The position numbers and the translations under genes are program-made. The notes beneath the pieces were generated by a model. That model was not told where the DNA came from and ran no database searches. It worked only from the letters and a program-made list of their open reading frames with translations. A stretch of DNA of 64,000 bases from Amycolatopsis australiensis. Lineage in GTDB: Bacteria; Actinomycetota; Actinomycetes; Mycobacteriales; Pseudonocardiaceae. Position 1 is the stretch's first letter. Each line of letters starts with the position of its first letter. The stretch covers positions 2,418,001 through 2,482,000 of the forward strand of contig NZ_FPJG01000006.1 in the NCBI RefSeq assembly GCF_900119165.1. The letters run 5' to 3'. Shown one piece after another: positions 27,824 through 34,541 of this stretch.

Positions 27824-28723
27824 GTGGCAACCAGGCAAAGGAAGAAGACTGTCCAGTTCTTCGAGGTGGTCAATTCCGATGGCAGTAGGATCGAAAATGG
27901 GTCCCTTGACTGGCAGGAGATTCTATTCGATCTTTCGAGGCAGCATATCCGTGACCGTCGGCACCGGATTGGCGGAATTGATCATTGGGGCCAAATATAT
28001 CCATATAACGGGGATGAGCACTTCATTCTTGCAAAGAACCGTGAGGATGGAGTTTCTTCTTTTGATATCGAGAACGAAGAGTTCATTGACTCGGAAACTC
28101 AGGCTGGCAATCCGTATGTAGAGCTTACGATCATAAAGTTCATCCCCGGTACGAATCGATTCGGTCTCGTGTTAGGGTCGGGTGCTTCGTCGAGGGCTGG
28201 CACGTTTCAGATATGGCTTAACGAACATCGCGTATTTGCTGAAGAGATTTCGGTCAAGCCTCTTGTGAGTAACCGCGTCCTTGAGAAGATTCAAGGTGCC
28301 CAGCAGGCGAAGTTGTTGAACGTTCGGTTGGAGCGTGATCAGGCGGCTGCCGTCAGTGAGGCCAATGGCCTATATGGCGCCGTGCGGGCAATAACTGCCG
28401 TACATGGAAGCGTGGATGTCGAACTGATCCTTCGGGTTAAGGGTCAAGTTGATAGTCGTCATGATGACGAGCGAATTAGCATTTTGAATACGGCGCGATC
28501 TGTGATCAATACGCAATTCTCGAAAGCCATGGTCGAGCTCGTGCAATTTGATCAAGAGGGAAAGCCGGAAACCGAAACGGTCAACTTCGTGAATGATCTT
28601 CTTTCGAAGAAGATGAAGGTTAGCGTGACCGACGAGGAGGGTCACCCGGTCCGCATCCCGTCGGCTATAGCTGCCATAGATCGAGCTATTGACGATCTGC
28701 AGTCGGAGTTTGACGCTCTGTAG
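27824..28723 (+). CDS. RexA-like soluble cargo protein (candidate abortive-infection sensor)
   Basis: 299 residues, no membrane segment, in DNA of clearly lower GC than its surroundings (26 of 60 G+C at 28081-28140). Not assigned to a named family. By eye its layout follows phage lambda RexA (279 aa): N-terminal FFEVVNSDG strand, an IKFIPGTNRFGLVLGSGAS block, ISVKPLVSNRVLEKI followed by a LLNVRLERDQ strand, and a C-terminal region VELILRVKG...INTQFSKAMVELVQFDQEG. The membrane protein gene follows 75 bases later. GTG 27824 is preferred (GAGGGGG upstream); ATG 27797 would add nine residues. Role inferred from architecture only. Confidence 0.6.
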   Translation: MATRQRKKTVQFFEVVNSDGSRIENGSLDWQEILFDLSRQHIRDRRHRIGGIDHWGQIYPYNGDEHFILAKNREDGVSSFDIENEEFIDSETQAGNPYVELTIIKFIPGTNRFGLVLGSGASSRAGTFQIWLNEHRVFAEEISVKPLVSNRVLEKIQGAQQAKLLNVRLERDQAAAVSEANGLYGAVRAITAVHGSVDVELILRVKGQVDSRHDDERISILNTARSVINTQFSKAMVELVQFDQEGKPETETVNFVNDLLSKKMKVSVTDEEGHPVRIPSAIAAIDRAIDDLQSEFDAL

Positions 28724-28767
28724 TGGCTCAAAACTGTCGGTGCCCCCGGGTAGATTGCAGGAGGAGA

Positions 28768-28806
28768 ATGACCGGGTGGTCGGGCGGGAGGACGAGTCAT
28801 GGTTGA
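28768..28806 (+). other. 12-codon leader frame between the cargo genes
   Basis: ATG 28768 preceded by GGAGGAG, reading MTGWSGGRTSHG and stopping at 28806, eight bases inside the next gene. It may couple or tune translation of the membrane protein gene. Confidence 0.3.
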
Positions 28807-29377
28807 CGAGGGTGAAGAGTCGGTCGGTGGTCGGGTTCTCAACTTCTGGTCGAACCATCCGCTGGTTGATCTCGCCGCTGTCGTGGCAGTGTTCGGGCTG
28901 CATATCTGGATCGTTGTCAAGTTCGGAATAGGCAAGATGCTCCCGTGGTCTGACTCGCCACAGCGTTTGTCTGTCTACGGTGCTGGCGCCGGGATGATGT
29001 CTCTGATCGCGGGTTTCGCTGGAACTGCGGTGGCGCTGTATGCCAGTTCGTCGGGGCCTATGGCTGTGCGGTTGCGTAAGAAATTTGCTAGAGTGATTAG
29101 GAGAAGCTGGGTAAGTATACTAAGTTGGCTGCTTGCGGGTGCACTTCTCTGCATATTTGCGATGACTATAGAATCTAAGGATTCGTCTAACTTTTCGCAG
29201 TGGATTTTTGAGTTCTCTTCGTTGATTGCCGTTACGAAATTTGCCAGATTGATACTCTTATTCAATATGGCTTTGGGGGTCTCGGATAGTGATGCTGCGA
29301 AGGCTGATGTAAAGAGTAAGAAGACGCCTCAATGGTTGCCGAGGGCTCCGGGTCAATCTTCGGATCAGGAGAAGTAA
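28799..29377 (+). CDS. RexB-like four-helix membrane protein (candidate effector)
   Basis: 192 residues with four hydrophobic segments at about 25-43, 61-82, 103-124 and 135-158, and a charged linker RLRKKFARVIRR between helices 2 and 3. The topology, the spacing and the basic linker match lambda RexB (144 aa, four helices), which depolarises the membrane when triggered by RexA. Helix 4 carries Lys and Arg in a hydrophobic setting. GGAGG stands nine bases before ATG 28799. Low GC like its partner; the 3' end overlaps the convergent NUDIX gene by 13 bases. Function inferred from pairing and topology; not proven. Confidence 0.6.
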   Translation: MVDEGEESVGGRVLNFWSNHPLVDLAAVVAVFGLHIWIVVKFGIGKMLPWSDSPQRLSVYGAGAGMMSLIAGFAGTAVALYASSSGPMAVRLRKKFARVIRRSWVSILSWLLAGALLCIFAMTIESKDSSNFSQWIFEFSSLIAVTKFARLILLFNMALGVSDSDAAKADVKSKKTPQWLPRAPGQSSDQEK

Positions 29378-29835
29378 GTCTTTTCTCCCTTGGTGGTGGC
29401 ATGCTCAATCCTGATTAGAATTGATGGATGAACCTTCATCTCGAAGACGCGATGGATGGGGATCCAGAGTACTTCTTTACTTTCACTACTAGTAGTTTCG
29501 GTTCCGCCGGTCGCCTGAGCTCGGAAGCAGATGGAGAACTCCTGGCGTACCTCGCCATCGTCGTAGGCGATCACGTGTTTAGGGTTGGAATACACGCCGA
29601 TCACCTCAGTTACCTGGCATTCTATGCCGGTCTCCTCGCGAACCTCTCGGACCGCTGCTTCGGCCAGGGTCTCGCCGAGTTCCAGTTGGCCGCCCGGGAT
29701 CGAGTACAGGTCGTTGTCCGTGCGCCTGATCATGAGGATGCGATCTTCGTCGTCCTGGATGAACGCGGACACTGCTACTGCGATGCTGTTGGCTTTGGGG
29801 GCGTTCGGGTCGTTGTAGTAGTCGACGCGGGTCAT
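29365..29835 (-). CDS. NUDIX hydrolase of the element
   Basis: 156 residues. The NUDIX box GGQLELGETLAEAAVREVREETGIE fits GX5EX7REUXEEXGU without a mismatch (about 50-73). ATG 29835 has AGGAGG four bases upstream. Eight bases separate it from the XRE regulator gene before it, so the two form an operon; NUDIX plus XRE pairs are common cargo of actinobacterial integrative elements. Substrate unknown (nucleotide derivative). Confidence 0.88.
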   Translation of the reverse strand: MTRVDYYNDPNAPKANSIAVAVSAFIQDDEDRILMIRRTDNDLYSIPGGQLELGETLAEAAVREVREETGIECQVTEVIGVYSNPKHVIAYDDGEVRQEFSICFRAQATGGTETTSSESKEVLWIPIHRVFEMKVHPSILIRIEHATTKGEKTYFS

Positions 29836-29843
29836 GCTGCCTC

Positions 29844-30587
29844 CTAGAAGGTGGCTGGCTTGGCGAGGTTCCAGACTGACTCGAAGCTCTCTGAGTAGGT
29901 CTCGAAGAGGTCCCCGGCGGAGAGTCTCCGCAGGTGGAGGGACGGGGCGTGGGCTCCCTGGAACCCGTACACGTGCGTGTTGATGATCATTTCGTCGTCG
30001 AAGCGGAAGATCGAGTTGTAGAGCGTGGTGTTGTGGAACCGCATCTCCGCCCCGTCGACGCCGACCAGCGGCCGGTAAGACGCTAGGGCGTTGCGGATGC
30101 GCGCTGCGAGCGTCCCGTCGCCGAGTTGTTCTTCCTCGCCGCGCAGGGCGACGCTGTCCCCCTCGGGGTCTCCGAACGCGAGCCGGATTCGAGTGCCGGC
30201 TGCTGCCTTGGCTGTCAGGTCCTTGATGAACCGTGGGCGTTCGACCAGGAACAGTGCCGCGTGTACCAGGATCTCGACGGTCTCCGATGCTTCCTTGATC
30301 AGCCGGTCCCACAGCTCGACGGGGACGGCGTTGCGGTGCGGGAAGACCTGCACAAGCTCGGCGGCGGCCGTCTCGGCCTTGCGCTCCGGGGCGACGGAGT
30401 CGGGCCACAGGTAGGTCTCTGACTCGCGCGCCATGGCGGCGATCTTGTGCCGGTGCTTGGGGTAGGGCGTCCGGTTCTTGGTGATCCAGCGTTCAACGGT
30501 CTTCTGGTCGACCCCGACGGCCTTGGCGACCTGCTCCAACGTCAGGCCGTTGCGCAGTAGCGCGTCACGCAGGCGTTCGTTCGGCAT
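29844..30587 (-). CDS. XRE family regulator with DUF5919-like C-terminal domain
   Basis: 247 residues. N-terminal helix-turn-helix LTLEQVAKAVGVDQKTVERWITKNRTPYPKHRHKIAAM (about 15-55). The C-terminal part (ILVHAALFLVERPRFIKDL...GTRIRLAFGDPEGDSV...) resembles DUF5919, a phospholipase D-like domain found on regulators of Streptomyces elements. ATG 30587 has AAGGGG upstream. Repeated GGGACGT boxes lie directly before it, so it probably represses itself and the rightward transfer genes, as KorSA-type regulators do. Confidence 0.82.
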   Translation of the reverse strand: MPNERLRDALLRNGLTLEQVAKAVGVDQKTVERWITKNRTPYPKHRHKIAAMARESETYLWPDSVAPERKAETAAAELVQVFPHRNAVPVELWDRLIKEASETVEILVHAALFLVERPRFIKDLTAKAAAGTRIRLAFGDPEGDSVALRGEEEQLGDGTLAARIRNALASYRPLVGVDGAEMRFHNTTLYNSIFRFDDEMIINTHVYGFQGAHAPSLHLRRLSAGDLFETYSESFESVWNLAKPATF

Positions 30588-30598
30588 CGTCACCCCTT

Positions 30599-30670
30599 GG
30601 GACGTGTAGGGACGTCTTCGACGGTACCAGGGACGTCCCAAGATGTCCCGCCACGTGGTGATCACGTCCC
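30599..30670. promoter_or_regulatory. Repeated GGGACGT operator array
   Basis: GGGACGT at 30599, 30609 and 30630 (first two exactly 10 bases apart), a perfect palindrome GGGACGTCCC at 30630-30639, and inverted copies ATGTCCC at 30643 and ACGTCCC at 30664. The array fills the divergent region between the XRE gene and the transfer genes. Confidence 0.7.
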
Positions 30671-30740
30671 GCGTTTTGGCGGAGTCTTGGTGTCAGGTTG
30701 CCGGGGCAGGCCCGGTGGCCAGGACACCGAGGAGGTAGGC

Positions 30741-30812
30741 GTGACCATTGAAACCGCCGTCCGGCCGGCTGGCTTGGACAAGCGGGCGGTACCTCGCCGA
30801 CGTGCGGCGTAG
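30741..30812 (+). CDS. 23-residue small protein with strong RBS
   Basis: GTG 30741 preceded by GAGGAGGT; reads MTIETAVRPAGLDKRAVPRR and ends after three more residues at TAG. Too short to classify. It could be the first gene of the transfer operon or a leader peptide that sets translation of the gene 12 bases downstream. Confidence 0.4.
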   Translation: MTIETAVRPAGLDKRAVPRRRAA

Positions 30813-30824
30813 GCGCGGCGTGGC

Positions 30825-31049
30825 ATGCGCGACACGGTTCAGATCCACGTCACGGCTGATCTGCCGATTCGTGTCCGGGCACTGACGTACGCAAACCGCG
30901 CGGAAGTCCGGTTCGGCAAGGCGTTCCCGGTGGTCCTGCTCGTGGACTCCGACGCCATCGCCGTACTGCGGAGGGAACTGGACGAGGTGAGCGCGGCACT
31001 GGACGCCGCAGCGGCACGAGGCGGAGAACCGCCCGAAGAAACCAACTAA
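30825..31049 (+). CDS. Small element protein, unknown
   Basis: 74 residues (MRDTVQIHVTADLPIRVRAL...), no membrane segment, a helical C-terminal half rich in Glu/Ala. Not recognised. Its position between the regulator and the Pra-like gene is typical for small conserved genes of pSAM2-type elements. Start at ATG 30825; RBS weak. Confidence 0.55.
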   Translation: MRDTVQIHVTADLPIRVRALTYANRAEVRFGKAFPVVLLVDSDAIAVLRRELDEVSAALDAAAARGGEPPEETN

Positions 31050-31071
31050 CAGACGACACAAGGGATTCAGC

Positions 31072-31524
31072 ATGGCTATCGACAAGGGACACCGGTTCGG
31101 GATCGACTTCGACGACGCGTTTCCGCAGGGCTTGGTGATGGTGGGCGAGGTGTCGCCGGACAACGAGTACCAGTCGCGTGAGGACCGGGCTGCCAATCGC
31201 CCGGTGCGGCAGCGGGTCGACGAGGTGACCGGCAAGCGGCAGTGGAAGGTGATGGTCACCGACCCGGCCGAGACGCGCGCGAAGCGGGCCTCCTTCGAGA
31301 TCACGCTTCTCGCCGACGTCCAGCCGGTGCCGACCACCTCGGAGGCGTTGCCGGGGATGCGCCCGATCGAGCTGGACGGCCTGACGGCGGAACCGCGTGT
31401 GGCTGGGCAGGGTGAGTTCAAGTACCAGTCCTACGTGTTCCGCGCGACCGGCTTCAAGCAGGCCACCAGCAACGCGAAGCCGTCTCGGTCCGGCGGGGCG
31501 AGTGAGACGGCGAAGGCGGCGTGA
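31072..31524 (+). CDS. Pra-like replication/integration/excision activator
   Basis: 150 residues. The pattern MAI...FPQGLVMVGEVSP...VDEVTGKRQWKVMVTDP...ITLLADVQPVP...MRPIELDGLTAEPRV...YVFRATGF is that of proteins annotated as plasmid replication, integration and excision activators in actinobacterial elements, with Pra of pSAM2 as the named case; I recognise the pattern from memory only. RBS AAGGGA before ATG 31072. The stop overlaps the next start (GTGA). Confidence 0.65.
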   Translation: MAIDKGHRFGIDFDDAFPQGLVMVGEVSPDNEYQSREDRAANRPVRQRVDEVTGKRQWKVMVTDPAETRAKRASFEITLLADVQPVPTTSEALPGMRPIELDGLTAEPRVAGQGEFKYQSYVFRATGFKQATSNAKPSRSGGASETAKAA

Positions 31525-32021
31525 GAGGGATGGGCTTCCGCGAGCGGGTCGAGGCGTGGGAGCAGGCGTATCGGGACTACATGGCCGCGTGGGAGCACGG
31601 CCGTGCGGTGCTGTCGCCGGTGAGTGCGACGAACACGGCGAATGCTGCTCGGCGGGTGTCGCGGGCGTGGCACGAGCTGGCGCAGGTGCGCGGGTTGCCG
31701 TGGTGGTGTGTGGCGGCGCTGGAGTCGGCGGCCGAGGGGTTCGCCGACCTGGCCCGGGAATGGGAACGACATGACGGCGACGTGGGACGGGCTGGGACTC
31801 CGCTGGACGGTCGGCGCGGGGACCGAGGTGACGGTGGAGGAGACCGGGACGGGCGCGTCACATCCGCCGGTCCTGGTGCTGGCTGGTGGGCTGTGCGTGG
31901 TGACGCTGGTGCCGCCGGAGGACCAGACCGCGTGGACGGGATGCGCGGTGTTCCTGCGCCGGCTCCGCGACCACGCCGAGGAACTGGCGGCGCTGCTGGA
32001 AGCCCGCGCGGAGAGGCGTGA
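31521..32021 (+). CDS. Element protein; C-terminal half overlaps next gene
   Basis: GTG 31521 overlaps the preceding stop. Residues 1 to about 84 (RERVEAWEQAYRDYMAAWEHG...ALESAAEGFADLAREWERH) form a convincing helical protein. Beyond 31771 the frame stays open to 32021 but reads Gly/Arg-rich sequence that is the shadow of the next gene, whose codon usage is better. Either the two genes really overlap for 250 bases, or a lost stop or indel extended the first. Function unknown. Confidence 0.5.
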   Translation: MRGMGFRERVEAWEQAYRDYMAAWEHGRAVLSPVSATNTANAARRVSRAWHELAQVRGLPWWCVAALESAAEGFADLAREWERHDGDVGRAGTPLDGRRGDRGDGGGDRDGRVTSAGPGAGWWAVRGDAGAAGGPDRVDGMRGVPAPAPRPRRGTGGAAGSPRGEA

Positions 32022-32037
32022 CCGTGCGCAGGGGTGA
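31771..32037 (+). CDS. Small element protein, unknown
   Basis: 88 residues starting MTATWDGLGLRWTVGAG, with a GC-rich third codon position typical of a real gene. N-terminal beta-rich part, C-terminal helix FLRRLRDHAEELAALLEARAER. Not recognised. It overlaps the genes before and after it in other frames. Confidence 0.55.
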   Translation: MTATWDGLGLRWTVGAGTEVTVEETGTGASHPPVLVLAGGLCVVTLVPPEDQTAWTGCAVFLRRLRDHAEELAALLEARAERRDRAQG

Positions 32038-32269
32038 GCCGAAGACGCTGCGGGACGCCCACGAGGTCGTGATGGACCGCCGGCCACCCAACGACGCCAA
32101 CCCGTCGGTCTGGCTGGCGTTCCGCCTCGGCAACGCGCGGCTGTACAAGGCGATCGCGGACGTCGACCGGGGTCACCACCACGAAGCGCTGTACTGGGCC
32201 GGATACGAGGAACGGAAGGCGGGTGAGATCTCGGCGGAACTCCAGGCGGGAGGGACGCCTGCTGATTAG
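32018..32269 (+). CDS. Small element protein, unknown
   Basis: 83 residues from GTG 32018 (MTVRRGEPKTLRDAHEVVMD...HEALYWAGYEERKAGEISAEL), overlapping the previous gene by 20 bases. Predicted helical, charged. Not recognised. Last of the run of small overlapping genes before the transfer region. Confidence 0.55.
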   Translation: MTVRRGEPKTLRDAHEVVMDRRPPNDANPSVWLAFRLGNARLYKAIADVDRGHHHEALYWAGYEERKAGEISAELQAGGTPAD

Positions 32270-32440
32270 TCGCATGTAGACAAGCAAAAAGTCAACAATA
32301 GTAGCGAAAAACGCACGCGATGACGTGCGGCGATGAAGCACGTCCTGTTGCCGGTGCGTGTGATCCGTTAAGGCGCAGAAGCGGAACCTGGCTACCAACC
32401 TTGCCGCTCCTGCGCTGTCCACAACCAGCGGAAGTGAACA
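32270..32440 (+). other. AT-rich gap with inverted repeats; candidate cis-acting transfer or replication site
   Basis: An AT-rich tract (32277-32312) is followed by a 7-bp inverted repeat GACGTGC / GCACGTC (32322-32328, 32338-32344) and by a longer hairpin (32373-32384 with 32404-32415, one mismatch). GCGATGA occurs twice here. Nothing coding is seen. Position next to the TraB-like gene suits a clt-type locus, but terminator or attenuator roles are equally possible. Confidence 0.4.
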
Positions 32441-32605
32441 ATGACAACGCTAAACGACGACAACCGGCGAGCGTCAACGGGGGTCACCCGAACGCGCTGC
32501 GCCTCCTGCAAACGATTCGCCAAACTCCTGCCTGGCGAGACCCAGTGCGCTCCCTGCTTGGGAATGCTGCCGCTGGACCTCCGTGTAAAGCGGGGTGATC
32601 GGTGA
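32441..32605 (+). CDS. 54-residue zinc-ribbon-like protein coupled to tra
   Basis: ATG 32441 (GGAAGTG upstream) opens a 54-residue frame with two CxxC pairs, CASCKRFAKLLPGETQCAPC, spaced like a small zinc ribbon. Its TGA overlaps the ATG of the translocase gene (TGATG), which argues that it is translated. Function unknown; a DNA- or Tra-binding accessory factor is plausible. Confidence 0.6.
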   Translation: MTTLNDDNRRASTGVTRTRCASCKRFAKLLPGETQCAPCLGMLPLDLRVKRGDR

Positions 32606-34158
32606 TGTCGGCAGGCTTCGCGGTAGTGGCCCTCGCTGGGCTGGGGCTCGGTGTGTGGTTGCTGCACAAGATCGGCCGCGCCCTAGCGTCCGTGGTCGAA
32701 GGTCTGGCTGCGGCGGCCGTGGTGTTCGTAGCCCTGTGGTGGCTGTGCAAGGCCGTCGTGTGGATGCTCGCGCAGGTCGTAACCCGGTGGCGGACGAGTC
32801 TCGTCGTGGTCGCGGTCTACGCCTGGTGTGAGCTGTTCGGCTGGCTCTCCCTCGCACTGACCCTGGGCGGTGTCGCTGCGGTTCTGCTGACGTGGTGGGC
32901 GATCGACGCGGTCTCGTTCGACCAGTGGTGCTGGCGGTTCCTGCGCTCGTGGTGGGCTCGGTGGGCGCTCTATGGCCGGAAGCTGCCGGAGTGGCTGCAC
33001 GCTTGCGGCTTGTCAGTGCGGGATGAGGCGCTGCCGGTGGTGGTGAACGTGAACCTGGTCGGTCGTCGACGCGCGCTGTCTCGGTCGACGTCGAACCGGG
33101 CGAACGCGCGGATGCCGAAGGTGCTCGGCGTTCGGTCCGGTGCCTCGTGGGATGAGGTGCGCGTGGAGCTGGTGGCCGGGCAGAAGCCGGAGGACTTCGA
33201 CGACGCCGCCCGTGCCTTGGCCGTGGCGCGGAAGGTCGCTCGCTGCCAGGTCCGCGAGCTGGCCCCCAACGTGGTCTCGATCGACTTCCAGCGGCGTGAC
33301 CTCCTCGCCGGAGGTGTGGCCGGCCCAGAGGTTCCGGTCGGCGTCGACTCGACGGGGGTGGACCTGCGCAACGTCTGGGCCGGTCGGACCGAGTACGGCC
33401 GTGACTGGCGGGTGCCGCTGCTGGGCTCGGGTGCGCACTGCCTGACCGCCGGTGCCTCAGGCGCGGGCAAGAACAGCGTGATGTGGTGCCCACTGGTCGC
33501 TGCTGCTCCGGCGATCCGGGCCGGGGTGGTGCGCATGTCCGGGATCGACCCCAAGGGCATGGAACTGGCCTACGGGCGCGGCATCTTCTCCCGCTACGCG
33601 GTCGGCGGCAAGGACGCCATCGAGCTGCTTGACGGCCTGGTGGAGGAGATGGAATCCCGCAAGCGCGCGTTCGCCGGTCGGTTGCGGACGATTCCGGTGT
33701 CGACGGAGTATCCGTTGGAGCTGCTGGAGTTCGACGAGATCGGTGCGCTCACGAAGTACACCGACCGTAAGACCCGTGAGGCCATTGTGGAACGCGTCGC
33801 GCTGCTGACCACCCAAGGGCGGGCGCTGGGGGTCTCGGTCCGTGGCTACGTGCAGGAGCCGACCAAGGACACCGTGCCGGTGCGGGAGCTGTTCACCCGG
33901 CGGGTGTGCCTGCGAGTGACGTCCAAGACGCACGTCGGGATGGTGCTCGGTGACGGGGCGTACGAGCGCGGGGCGTGGGCGAACCGGATCGGCGACTCGG
34001 AGGCCGGTGTGGGCTATGTCTGGGGTGAGGGCATCCGCGAGCCGCTGCGCGTCCGTGCTGGGTGGGTCTCTGACAGCACCGTGAAGGCGATGGAGCAGTA
34101 CGTCACCAACGGAGGTGTCGCGGATCTGCGACACGGCGGTGAGGGGGTGGCCGCGTGA
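32605..34158 (+). CDS. TraB/TraSA-like FtsK-SpoIIIE DNA translocase
   Basis: 517 residues. Two hydrophobic regions at the N-terminus (about 5-60 and 70-100) anchor it; the motor domain has Walker A GASGAGKNSVMW (about 282-293) and Walker B PLELLEFDEIG (about 370-380). The loop GKNS departs from GK[S/T]. Such proteins move double-stranded plasmid DNA between mycelia during conjugation of AICEs. ATG 32605 is used; GTG 32602 would add one residue. The next gene overlaps its stop (GTGA). Confidence 0.88.
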   Translation: MSAGFAVVALAGLGLGVWLLHKIGRALASVVEGLAAAAVVFVALWWLCKAVVWMLAQVVTRWRTSLVVVAVYAWCELFGWLSLALTLGGVAAVLLTWWAIDAVSFDQWCWRFLRSWWARWALYGRKLPEWLHACGLSVRDEALPVVVNVNLVGRRRALSRSTSNRANARMPKVLGVRSGASWDEVRVELVAGQKPEDFDDAARALAVARKVARCQVRELAPNVVSIDFQRRDLLAGGVAGPEVPVGVDSTGVDLRNVWAGRTEYGRDWRVPLLGSGAHCLTAGASGAGKNSVMWCPLVAAAPAIRAGVVRMSGIDPKGMELAYGRGIFSRYAVGGKDAIELLDGLVEEMESRKRAFAGRLRTIPVSTEYPLELLEFDEIGALTKYTDRKTREAIVERVALLTTQGRALGVSVRGYVQEPTKDTVPVRELFTRRVCLRVTSKTHVGMVLGDGAYERGAWANRIGDSEAGVGYVWGEGIREPLRVRAGWVSDSTVKAMEQYVTNGGVADLRHGGEGVAA

Positions 34159-34541
34159 ACCGGCTGATGATCTTCCTCGACGCGATCCGCGATCACCTGG
34201 ACTCGTATCAGCTGCCGCCGGTCGCGACGGTCGACATTAACGCCTGGTCGAGCCCGATCAAGGTCCAGCTCGATGCGGATGGCCTGTCCGAGGTGTCGCG
34301 GGCACTGCTGGTCTGGGCGCATACGCTCGACGACGTCTCGGCCCAGTTGTGGCGGCTGCGGGACGGGAGGTGGGTGCACCTGTCGATCACCGGTCGGACA
34401 CCCTGCGGCATCCCGGTCCGCGTCTTCGGCGTGGTTTCGTTCGAGCCGAGCACGTTCCCCGACCTCCCGGCCGGGGCGAAGCAGGACATGCCCGTCTATC
34501 TGCTGCGTGGCTGGTCGACACCCGGGGAGGTGGCAGCCTGA
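34155..34541 (+). CDS. Element protein between tra and rep, unknown
   Basis: 128 residues (MNRLMIFLDAIRDHLDSYQLPP...), soluble. Coupled on both sides: GTGA overlap with tra, TGATG overlap with rep. It contains a beta-rich centre (WVHLSITGRTPCGIPVRVFGVV). Not recognised; proteins of this size sit at this place in many pSAM2-like elements. Confidence 0.6.
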   Translation: MNRLMIFLDAIRDHLDSYQLPPVATVDINAWSSPIKVQLDADGLSEVSRALLVWAHTLDDVSAQLWRLRDGRWVHLSITGRTPCGIPVRVFGVVSFEPSTFPDLPAGAKQDMPVYLLRGWSTPGEVAA

